Shown here: piece after piece, positions 5,480 through 10,351 of the stretch
Numbering within the stretch: position 1 is the stretch's first letter
How the letters are laid out: each line of letters starts with the position of its first letter
Origin: Clostridia bacterium
Lineage (GTDB): Bacteria > Bacillota > Clostridia > Oscillospirales > CAG-382
Length of the DNA: 10,351 bases
Assembly (NCBI GenBank): GCA_017646185.1
Contig: JAGCNA010000012.1
Span: 1 to 10,351 of the forward strand
Reading direction: 5' to 3'
The notes under the pieces: generated by a model
Database searches by the model: none
Seen by the model: the letters and a program-made list of their open reading frames with translations, nothing else
Told to the model about the DNA's origin: nothing
Program-made: the position numbers and the translations under genes

Positions 5480-6094
5480 TTATTTTCTTTTGTCTATTGC
5501 CGAAGCTGCTGCATAATAAATGGGGATGGTAATATACAATATCCAGCAAGGGTGCCATAAATCCCATTGCATACCGAGGATGCAATACACGAAGGTGATA
5601 AACACGGGATACGCAAAGGGGGAAAATCTTTTTGTCCGCACGCATTCAAGCACGGAATAGTATACGGGAATGGTTATAAACACAGTCCAGGCGATTCCCC
5701 AGCCATCAAGCAAAAATCCCCACAGCAAAAAGACAGCCGTAGCAAAGATAGGATACGGAAGGGCGTGTAAAATACGCAGAGTTTTTCTCTTTGTATCCGC
5801 AGGGGTGCCGTCATCGCTGTAATACGCTTCCGCCTCTGCGTCTTCTTTGTCATCTTCGTCTTGTGCTTCGTCGGGTTTCGCAGGCGCAGGTCTGCCGATA
5901 AGCTCATCCAAAGAAATATTATAAAGATTTGCTATGGTTATTAAATTATCCGTATCGGGCAGAGAGGCGCCGCACTCCCATTTGGAAACCGCTTGTCTGG
6001 ATACGCCTAATTTTTCTGCAAAGGCTTCTTGGGATAATCCCGCTTGCTTTCTTAATTCATAAAGCTTGTTTCCCAGCATTTCGCCGTTTGTCAT
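5480..6094 (-). CDS. XRE-family regulator with C-terminal multi-pass membrane domain
   Basis: A 204-residue fusion of a DNA-binding head to a membrane tail. Residues of about 9-64 are a classic Xre/Cro helix-turn-helix (L-R-K-Q-A-G-L-S-Q-E-A-F-A-E-K-L-G-V-S-R-Q-A-V-S-K-W-E), ending S-L-D-E-L-I. Residues 74-96 are an acidic linker. Four hydrophobic segments follow, at about 109-128, 132-149, 159-176 and 182-200. Two halves of the membrane part share W-x-x-x-W-x-x-x-I-T-I-P-[VI]-Y-Y (132-146 and 180-194), pointing to an internal duplication. Membrane-tethered XRE regulators are common in Firmicutes and are thought to sense envelope state; the target genes here are unknown. The ATG at 6094 follows AAGGAGG. 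It has its own promoter and terminator and no co-transcribed partner, so its target may be elsewhere or itself. Confidence 0.9.
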   Translation of the reverse strand: MTNGEMLGNKLYELRKQAGLSQEAFAEKLGVSRQAVSKWECGASLPDTDNLITIANLYNISLDELIGRPAPAKPDEAQDEDDKEDAEAEAYYSDDGTPADTKRKTLRILHALPYPIFATAVFLLWGFLLDGWGIAWTVFITIPVYYSVLECVRTKRFSPFAYPVFITFVYCILGMQWDLWHPCWILYITIPIYYAAASAIDKRK

Positions 6095-6139
6095 AAGTAT
6101 TCCTCCTTGCAGTGTATGTCGGTCGTTTATTACGGGTAC

Positions 6140-6168
6140 ATTTTACAACAAACCTTCGTTTTTTGCAA
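6140..6168 (-). promoter_or_regulatory. Promoter of the XRE membrane regulator
   Basis: TTGCAA (6163-6168), a 17-base spacer and TAAAAT (6140-6145) on the minus strand. This puts the start near 6133, about 38 bases before the ATG, with AAGGAGG in the leader. Confidence 0.65.
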
Positions 6169-6185
6169 CCGTCTTTGAATAGCAA

Positions 6186-6208
6186 TACCGCAACTTTAGG
6201 TTGCGGTA
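6186..6208. repeat. 9-bp hairpin TACCGCAAC/GTTGCGGTA
   Basis: A perfect 9-bp stem with a 5-base loop (TTTAG). No T-tract follows on the minus strand, and only an A-run follows on the plus strand, so it is unlikely to be a terminator. It lies just upstream of the -35 of the XRE promoter. It may be part of the composite repeat. Confidence 0.6.
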
Positions 6209-6253
6209 CCGAAAAACAATGTTTTTGTGAGTTTTTTGTGCCTTTTTCGGGGT

Positions 6254-6280
6254 CCCCAAAAATCCGCAGGATTTTAGGGG
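6254..6280. repeat. 12-bp hairpin between two CGGGGTCCCC motifs
   Basis: Arms CCCCAAAAATCC and GGATTTTAGGGG with a 3-base loop (GCA) and a single mismatch. The left arm is formed from the second half of a CGGGGTCCCC motif, like the left arm of the 86-base repeat, suggesting related modules. Confidence 0.6.
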
Positions 6281-6285
6281 TGTTC

Positions 6286-6371
6286 TTTTCGGGGTCCCCG
6301 CAAAATATCGGCACGGAACGGATAATAGTTGTAAACAAAACTGCTCTGCCGTTGTTTTGTGGGGGGCTTTT
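6286..6371. repeat. Dispersed 86-base fold-back repeat, copy 2
   Basis: It matches 1874-1959 at 79 of 86 positions without gaps and in the same orientation. The arms at 6296-6313 and 6347-6364 are identical to those of copy 1; most differences fall in the loop. It is followed at once by another TTTCGGGGTCCCCG (6371-6384), so CGGGGTCCCC sits on both sides of this copy. Confidence 0.8.
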
Positions 6372-6420
6372 TTCGGGGTCCCCGAGAAAGCGTTTTTAAT
6401 ATATTTGTTACGTCCGTTGC

Positions 6421-6440
6421 GGGCGATTCGTGAATCGCCC
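6421..6440. repeat. Perfect hairpin GGGCGATTC/GAATCGCCC
   Basis: A 9-bp perfect stem with a 2-base loop, flanked by GTTGC and CTAC. I recall similar short GGGCGATTC-type palindromes as high-copy intergenic repeats in Clostridia, but this is from memory and only one copy is in the window. It lies 35 bases past the aldolase stop codon and may act as a weak 3' RNA stabiliser. Confidence 0.6.
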
Positions 6441-6474
6441 CTACTCGCCTAAAAACCTTTCTTGGGGTGTTTTT

Positions 6475-7452
6475 TTAGTTTTCACGATCCCAGAGGACGT
6501 GGTAAAAGCCTACGTAATTTTTATCCCCCATCTTTATCTTGTCGATAGCGGGACCGGGGTGGCGGTTGAGCATTCCGGTGAGAAGATAAGGGATTTCATA
6601 ACCCCAAACCAAGCCCTGCTCCTTGAGGGGGAGCATATATTCCTGAATGAACTTGAGTACGTATACCACGTTGTAACGGGGGTTGCGCAAAAAGCCCAAT
6701 ATACCTTCAAGTATACAGTTTCCTGCGCCTCTGCCCATACCCATCATAGTAGCGTCAAGATAGCTTGCGCCGAAAGCAACGGATTCTACGGTGTTTGCAA
6801 ACGCCATCTGCTGGTTGTTGTGGGCGTGCATACCTACCTTTTTGCCGTATTTTTCCGCTACCGCGCAATAGGTTTCGGTAAGCTCACGCACCTGCTCGGG
6901 ATAAAGGGAACCGTAGCTGTCTACAAGATAGATAACGTCTACCGAGCTTTTGCCCAGCATTTCCAACGCCTGCTCTACGTCTTTTGAATCTGCGGTGGAA
7001 ACTGCCATAATATTTACGCAGGTTTCGTAACCCTTGTTATGGCAGTACTCGATCATATCTATAGCTGCGGGAATGGTGTTTATGTAAGTGGCAACGCGGA
7101 TCATATCGATAACGCTGTCTTTTTTATCTATAATATCACGCTTGTAATCGGTTCTGCCCACGTCTGCCATTACGGATATCTTAAGGTCGGTATTGTTATC
7201 ACCGACAATAGCGCGGATATCCTCTTCTTCGCAAAACTTCCACTTGCCGTATGCCTTTTCATCAAACAGATCTTTGGAAGCCTTGTAGCCGAATTCCATA
7301 TAATCTACGCCTGCTTTTATATTTGCCTGATATAAAGCTTTTACGAAATCGTCTGTAAAAAAGAAATTATTAACAAGACCGCCGTCACGAATAGTAGCGT
7401 CAAGCACCTTTATATCGGGACGGTAGATCATAAGATTACCTTTTTGTGCCAT
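6475..7452 (-). CDS. HMGL-like aldolase catalytic domain protein (DRE-TIM superfamily)
   Basis: A 325-residue TIM-barrel protein of the HMG-CoA lyase / isopropylmalate synthase / 4-hydroxy-2-oxovalerate aldolase superfamily, which makes or breaks C-C bonds next to a carboxylate using a divalent metal. Superfamily motifs are intact: V-L-D-A-T-I-R-D-G-G (16-25; the usual DRE reads R-D-G), metal-binding H-A-H-N-N (209-213), Y-L-V-D-S-Y-G (175-181) and G-M-G-R-G-A-G-N (238-245). There is no C-terminal regulatory domain (as in LeuA) and no DmpG communication domain, so the exact reaction is unclear. The ATG at 7452 follows GGAGG eight bases upstream; an internal Met at residue 8 is a less likely start. 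It is monocistronic with its own promoter and no pathway neighbours to indicate a substrate. No clear terminator is seen downstream. Confidence 0.88.
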   Translation of the reverse strand: MAQKGNLMIYRPDIKVLDATIRDGGLVNNFFFTDDFVKALYQANIKAGVDYMEFGYKASKDLFDEKAYGKWKFCEEEDIRAIVGDNNTDLKISVMADVGRTDYKRDIIDKKDSVIDMIRVATYINTIPAAIDMIEYCHNKGYETCVNIMAVSTADSKDVEQALEMLGKSSVDVIYLVDSYGSLYPEQVRELTETYCAVAEKYGKKVGMHAHNNQQMAFANTVESVAFGASYLDATMMGMGRGAGNCILEGILGFLRNPRYNVVYVLKFIQEYMLPLKEQGLVWGYEIPYLLTGMLNRHPGPAIDKIKMGDKNYVGFYHVLWDREN

Positions 7453-7487
7453 TGGTAAATCCTCCGTAGGAAAAAGTGATTAGTGGC

Positions 7488-7496
7488 AGTATACCA
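7488..7496 (-). promoter_or_regulatory. Extended -10 promoter of the aldolase gene
   Basis: The minus strand reads TGGTATACT (TATACT at 7488-7493), about 35 bases before the ATG at 7452. The -35 region is T-rich and not recognisable, as is common when TGn is present. Confidence 0.6.
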
Positions 7497-7539
7497 CATT
7501 AAAAAACAAAAATAAAGAGGGAATTTTATTTTTTTCCTT

Positions 7540-8208
7540 TTATTTCATTAATATAAATCCTATGGTGTTTATTGCAAAGTTCGCAAACATATGAACGAAC
7601 CAGGAGGTATAAACGGATTGGTGTTTTTCGTTAAGATAATTGAATATAATTCCCCCTACCCCAAGACCTACCAGCACCAACAAAAACAGACCTATATTGA
7701 ACCAGCCTATCATCATCGCCACGTGGTAAAGGGAAAACGCCGCAGAGCTTACAGCGTATGCGGTAATTCGGTTTGTTCCCTTTTTTAAGTTTACAAACAC
7801 AAAGCCACGGAAGAAAAACTCTTCAAGAAGGGAATTTACAAAAGAAATATAAAGAGAAACAAACAAAAAATTATCTTTTGTTACACCGTTGGTGGAGGAA
7901 AGCGAATCTACAATAACAGAAAAATCATAAAAAGGTCTTACTGCAAAATACGCACCCAATATAAGCGCATATATTCCCACGCCCAGCAGTAGGGCAAACA
8001 AAAAAGGTTTTGTTTTAAACTTAAAAAGTGTTTTTATGGAAATATCCTTATCCAAAAAAGCAAAGCCGAGGGGAATAAGCAAAAATAAAGCAATTTTTAT
8101 TACGGATTTCAAAGCGTATCCCGGCTGTATAACCCCGTCCACCAAAGCCATTACTGCGCAGGAAAGCAAGGTAACTGCAATAATACCGAAAACAGTTTTC
8201 TTTTTCAT
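7540..8208 (-). CDS. CPBP-family intramembrane glutamic protease (CAAX/Abi-like)
   Basis: A 222-residue integral membrane protein with about six to seven hydrophobic segments, including roughly 5-25, 38-52, 70-90, 113-128, 150-167 and 171-190, plus a final stretch at 205-220. The CPBP motifs are complete: E129-E130-F-F-F-R134 (EExxxR), F-S-L-Y-H162 (FxxxH) and W-F-V-H206-M-F-A-N. Family members include CAAX prenyl endopeptidases, bacteriocin-immunity proteins and regulators of anti-sigma factor cleavage; which applies here cannot be told, and no bacteriocin gene is adjacent. The ATG at 8208 follows AAGGAGG. It has its own strong promoter. Downstream, only a weak AT-rich element (GGAA to TTCC at about 7517-7536) could act as a terminator. 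Confidence 0.9.
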   Translation of the reverse strand: MKKKTVFGIIAVTLLSCAVMALVDGVIQPGYALKSVIKIALFLLIPLGFAFLDKDISIKTLFKFKTKPFLFALLLGVGIYALILGAYFAVRPFYDFSVIVDSLSSTNGVTKDNFLFVSLYISFVNSLLEEFFFRGFVFVNLKKGTNRITAYAVSSAAFSLYHVAMMIGWFNIGLFLLVLVGLGVGGIIFNYLNEKHQSVYTSWFVHMFANFAINTIGFILMK

Positions 8209-8236
8209 ACACGCCCCTCCTTGTTAAGTATATTTA

Positions 8237-8265
8237 ATTATACCATAATTCTTCCAAGCGGTAAA
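8237..8265 (-). promoter_or_regulatory. Promoter of the CPBP protease gene
   Basis: TTTACC (8260-8265), a 17-base spacer and TATAAT (8237-8242) on the minus strand, with TGG directly before the -10 (extended -10). The start would be near 8230, leaving a leader of about 22 bases that includes AAGGAGG. Confidence 0.75.
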
Positions 8266-8283
8266 GAACTTTTTTAAAGCACA

Positions 8284-8311
8284 AAACCGTCCGTGCAAAA
8301 ACGGACGGTTT
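8284..8311 (-). terminator. Rho-independent terminator of the DHHW lipoprotein gene
   Basis: Perfect 10-bp stem AAACCGTCCG (8284-8293) and CGGACGGTTT (8302-8311) with an 8-base loop. On the minus strand the stem ends GGTTT and continues TGTGCTTT. It lies 6 bases after the stop codon at 8318. Confidence 0.85.
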
Positions 8312-8317
8312 AAACAA

Positions 8318-9547
8318 TTAATCTATAAGTCCTGCAAAATATCTGTTCCATGCGCCGGTGTTGCCCATAGACGAATTTACAAGGAAAAGAATATCATCAA
8401 ACTGATATTCGCCAAACTTTTCGCACACGTTAAGGTCGCCTGCATAACGGGGGTCAACCACAACTATATTGCCGTAATGCTCGGTAAGGAACGGAATAAA
8501 TGCGTTTGCATAGGAATCCTTAATAACCATAATGCACTTTTCCTGATCGTTTTCGGGTACGTTGATAACCATATAAGGATGGTCGCCGCCGATAAATGCG
8601 GGGTATCCCTTAATAGAAGTAACAATGCAGGTTTTGTAGGTCGATACACCGAAACCGCCGTATACGGTCATGGTACATTCCTTTGTGGGCATATAGGCTT
8701 CGATAGTATCGGTAAAATATTTAACGCGGTAATCTCCGGTGTAATTATACATAGAGCCTATGTAATTTTCTCGTATTATCTGCACGTCAAACGCTTCTAT
8801 GGGCGTGGGTTCTAAGCCGATAGAGCGTACGAATTCCGCATAAGCATAGTATGCGCCCCGCTGTGTCCAATGATGGTCGCTTTTGAAATAAAGATATTCG
8901 TCCAGATGGTCGGCGTATGCGTTTTTAAGGTTTACAAAATTTATTGCTTCGTTAGTAATAGCCGCCTCCATTTTATCCAGAATATCGCTTTGGCTGGATA
9001 TACGGGCGTTAACGTCGGGATCGGTAATAATTATGGTGGCAAGAGGTGCAATAACCACGTTTATACGGGATTCGGGGAAAACTTCGGCGTATTTATCGTA
9101 AACCTCGGCGTACTTGGGCGCCTGTGTAGCACTGAAATAAGACTGTGTATATGCGGCACCTTTATATAAAACGAATCCGCCGTCAAGATATATGGGCTTT
9201 CCATCGTCAACGTAAGGCGGTAAAACGATTTCCGGCGCGGAAGTTTCGGGCACAGAGGTTTCGGGAGTTGACACTTCGGGGGTGGATTCTTCTTCCTCGG
9301 ACACCTCGGGGACAGATTCTTCTTCCGATACCTCTTCGCTTATTTCCTCGGAACTTTCTGTATTAACGCTTTCCTCCGAGGGTTTGCTCTCTTCGGGCAG
9401 AGAAGCTTCGCTTTCTTCGGGGCTGTTTTCCGTAAAGGAAACATCTTGCGAAGTCGTATCGGGAATTGATGTATTTGTATTGCTGTCGCATCCGGAAAAT
9501 GAAAGAAGTAGCAAAAACAGCAAAACAGATGCGGTAATCTTTTTCAT
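8318..9547 (-). CDS. DHHW-family lipoprotein with acidic Ser/Glu/Pro linker (SGNH-like)
   Basis: A 409-residue predicted surface lipoprotein. Residues 1-19 form a signal peptide (MKK, then a long L/F core) ending L-S-F-S-G-C20; the -3 Phe is unusual for a lipobox, but C20 is the only plausible lipidated cysteine. Residues of about 38-108 are a low-complexity linker of S, E, P, T and V, likely spanning the cell wall. The rest is a DHHW domain with S-D-H-H-W-T (223-228) and K-D-S-Y-A-N (343-348). By analogy with alginate acetylation protein AlgX (Asp, His and Ser triad with a DxHW motif), D224, H226 and S345 are candidate catalytic residues, suggesting an SGNH esterase or acetyltransferase acting on cell-surface sugar. 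The start is ATG 9547, with GGAAGG seven bases upstream; the in-frame ATG at 9562 has no ribosome site. It has its own terminator, promoter and candidate operator. Confidence 0.87.
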   Translation of the reverse strand: MKKITASVLLFLLLLSFSGCDSNTNTSIPDTTSQDVSFTENSPEESEASLPEESKPSEESVNTESSEEISEEVSEEESVPEVSEEEESTPEVSTPETSVPETSAPEIVLPPYVDDGKPIYLDGGFVLYKGAAYTQSYFSATQAPKYAEVYDKYAEVFPESRINVVIAPLATIIITDPDVNARISSQSDILDKMEAAITNEAINFVNLKNAYADHLDEYLYFKSDHHWTQRGAYYAYAEFVRSIGLEPTPIEAFDVQIIRENYIGSMYNYTGDYRVKYFTDTIEAYMPTKECTMTVYGGFGVSTYKTCIVTSIKGYPAFIGGDHPYMVINVPENDQEKCIMVIKDSYANAFIPFLTEHYGNIVVVDPRYAGDLNVCEKFGEYQFDDILFLVNSSMGNTGAWNRYFAGLID

Positions 9548-9572
9548 ATATAAGCCTTCCATTTTTTATAAT

Positions 9573-9606
9573 GCACAAGTATAACACACCTTGTGCCAAA
9601 TTTCAA
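9573..9606 (-). promoter_or_regulatory. Promoter and candidate operator of the DHHW lipoprotein gene
   Basis: TTGAAA (9601-9606), a 17-base spacer and TATACT (9578-9583) on the minus strand, with TGT before the -10 (extended). Perfect inverted arms GCACAAG (9573-9579) and CTTGTGC (9590-9596), 10 bases apart, cover the -10 and most of the spacer, where a dimeric repressor would block polymerase. Confidence 0.75.
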
Positions 9607-9631
9607 GTTGTGGTTTATACAAATAAAACGG

Positions 9632-9659
9632 TTGACATACCGCCTTTTTATGCTATACT
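9632..9659 (+). promoter_or_regulatory. Promoter of the VOC gene
   Basis: TTGACA (9632-9637), a 16-base spacer and TATACT (9654-9659), with TGC just before the -10. It is divergent from the lipoprotein promoter; the two -35 boxes are 25 bases apart, so one regulator could affect both. Confidence 0.85.
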
Positions 9660-9687
9660 GAAATAAAAAAGGGGTTATTTACATATT

Positions 9688-10083
9688 ATGAAGCTTACCA
9701 AAGGAATACACCATATTGCAATAAAAGCAAAGGGAATTGAAAAATATAACGAAACCGTAAATTTCTATACCAACGTTTTGGGAATGGAAACGGTGAGAAG
9801 CTGGGGCGAAGGAGATAATCTGGGAACTATGGTAGACACCGGCAACAGCGTGATGGAGATATTCTCCAGCGCACCCGATGTGTTCGGTGAAGGCGCTTTG
9901 CGCCATATCGCTTTTGACGTTGAAGATACCGACGCTTGCATAAACGCTGTAAAATCCTCAGGCTACACCGTGACCGTTGAACCTACGGATATAGTTATTC
10001 AGGCAGACAAGCCTCTGGGAGCAAGAATTGCTTTCTGTATCGGACCCGTGGGAGAAACAATAGAATTTTTCCAGGTAAAATAA
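9688..10083 (+). CDS. VOC-family (glyoxalase/bleomycin-resistance/dioxygenase fold) protein
   Basis: A 131-residue single VOC module with two beta-alpha-beta-beta-beta repeats (about 6-60 and 70-129). The four usual metal positions are filled: H9 in I-H-H-I-A-I, E57 in V-M-E-I-F, H73 in R-H-I-A-F, and E126 in T-I-E-F-F. N-F-Y-T-N-V-L-G-M-E (25-34) is the typical N-terminal helix-strand. Such proteins include lactoylglutathione-type lyases, methylmalonyl-CoA epimerases and drug-binding proteins; the substrate cannot be assigned here. This is the only plus-strand gene in the window and is divergent from the DHHW lipoprotein. The ATG at 9688 is 13 bases after GGGG, a rather long gap, so translation may be modest. 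It ends at the bidirectional terminator shared with thioredoxin. Confidence 0.9.
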   Translation: MKLTKGIHHIAIKAKGIEKYNETVNFYTNVLGMETVRSWGEGDNLGTMVDTGNSVMEIFSSAPDVFGEGALRHIAFDVEDTDACINAVKSSGYTVTVEPTDIVIQADKPLGARIAFCIGPVGETIEFFQVK

Positions 10084-10084
10084 A

Positions 10085-10121
10085 AAGAAGAAGACACTTC
10101 GTAAAGAGGTGTCTTCTTTTT
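10085..10121. terminator. Bidirectional terminator between VOC and thioredoxin genes
   Basis: Stem 10088-10100 with 10106-10118 (core AAGACAC/GTGTCTT, one G-U on the plus strand) and loop GTAAA. The plus strand ends in CTTTTTG; the minus strand ends in CTTTTTATT. It lies right after the VOC stop and 17 bases beyond the thioredoxin stop, serving both convergent genes. Confidence 0.9.
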
Positions 10122-10138
10122 GTTTTCTTTGGGTGGAC

Positions 10139-10351
10139 TTATGCTTCAAGCAGCTTAAGTATTTTTTCCTTGGGGATAACGCCCACGGATTTATTTACCG
10201 TTTCGCCGTTTTTCATAACGATAAGGGTAGGAATGTTTGTGATACCGAACTGCTTTGCCAATTCACCCGCTTTATCTACGTCGATCTTGCAAACGGCGTA
10301 TTCGGGGTGCTCTGCGGCGATTTCTTCTATGATGGGAGCGATCATACGGCA
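10139..10351 (-). CDS. trxA: Thioredoxin, C-terminal 70 residues (5' end outside window)
   Basis: The frame is open to the last base of the window. The first two visible codons are Cys-Arg, the second active-site cysteine of the CGPC-R motif, followed by M-I-A-P-I-I-E-E-I. The rest has the thioredoxin pattern: V-C-K-I-D-V-D (strand beta-3 region), A-K-Q-F-G-I-T-N-I-P-T-L-I-V-M-K-N-G with the cis-proline before Thr, and a terminal V-G-V-I-P-K-E-K-I-L helix. Thioredoxin reduces protein disulfides in the cytoplasm with thioredoxin reductase. The internal ATG at 10345 is the Met after Cys-Arg and not a start. The N-terminal 30 or so residues and any linked trxB lie upstream, outside the window. 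It converges with the VOC gene on a shared terminator. Confidence 0.95.
   Translation of the reverse strand, partial: CRMIAPIIEEIAAEHPEYAVCKIDVDKAGELAKQFGITNIPTLIVMKNGETVNKSVGVIPKEKILKLLEA

Larger units (their letters stand above)
6095..6474. other. 380-base gene-free, hairpin-rich intergenic region
   Basis: Besides the XRE promoter, this stretch holds four fold-back structures and three CGGGGTCCCC motifs (6248-6257, 6290-6299, 6374-6383). The hairpins are TACCGCAAC/GTTGCGGTA (6186-6208), CCCCAAAAATCC/GGATTTTAGGGG (6254-6280), the arms of repeat copy 2 (6296-6364) and GGGCGATTC/GAATCGCCC (6421-6440). None has a proper T-tract on either strand, so they do not look like standard terminators. 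Open frames across it are short and are by-products of the repeat. It probably reflects accumulated small repeats rather than a gene. Confidence 0.75.

Noticed and set aside
6248..6384. CRISPR-like array from the three CGGGGTCCCC motifs
   Set aside because: The motif is only 10-11 bases and palindromic, spacing is irregular (42 and 84 bases), the intervening DNA is itself repetitive or self-complementary, and no cas gene is present.
9548..9562. Upstream ATG at 9562 for the DHHW lipoprotein
   Set aside because: No ribosome site precedes it, whereas GGAAGG is seven bases before the ATG at 9547, which also begins with the expected M-K-K of a signal peptide.
10139..10345. Thioredoxin fragment as a complete 68-residue protein starting at 10345
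   Set aside because: The frame continues to the window edge with Cys-Arg before the Met, exactly as in CGPC-R-M of thioredoxin, so the gene is simply cut by the window.

Overview
The window looks like an ordinary chromosomal stretch from a low-to-mid GC member of the Firmicutes/Clostridia, probably an uncultured gut relative of the Oscillospirales. This is inferred from strong AGGAGG-type ribosome binding sites, sigma-A promoters (TTGACA / extended TGnTATAAT), hairpin-plus-T-tract terminators, and the families present (DUF1836, DUF3737, DHHW lipoprotein, M42 peptidase, manganese catalase). There are 12 genes: 10 complete and one cut at each window edge. All are on the minus strand except a VOC gene at 9688-10083. 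I see no tRNA, rRNA, CRISPR array, phage gene, transposase or integrase.

Layout by coordinate: (1) 1-1664, a three-gene minus-strand operon read DUF1836 regulator -> NfeD-like membrane protein -> flotillin (cut at base 1), driven by a consensus promoter at 1704-1732. (2) 1665-1958, intergenic DNA with that promoter, a terminator and the first copy of a dispersed fold-back repeat. (3) 1959-5379, four independent units: a LOG-family protein, an M42 aminopeptidase, a manganese catalase and a DUF3737 beta-helix protein, most with their own promoter and terminator. (4) 5480-6094, an XRE regulator with a membrane-embedded C-terminal domain. (5) 6095-6474, a 380-base gene-free stretch packed with hairpins and the second copy of the repeat. 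(6) 6475-9547, an orphan HMGL-like aldolase, a CPBP membrane protease and a DHHW-family lipoprotein. (7) 9688-10351, a divergent VOC protein and the C-terminal part of a thioredoxin, convergent on a shared bidirectional terminator.

Functionally the window is mostly monocistronic housekeeping and stress genes (peroxide removal, thiol redox, peptide turnover, nucleotide-derivative cleavage) plus envelope genes (flotillin/NfeD, CPBP protease, lipoprotein). The only clear multigene unit is the DUF1836-NfeD-flotillin operon. The most unusual material is non-coding: a two-copy 86-base repeat (79/86 identical) with nested inverted arms kept in both copies, inside a hairpin-rich intergenic region. 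I found no convincing new defence, mobile or biosynthetic system.
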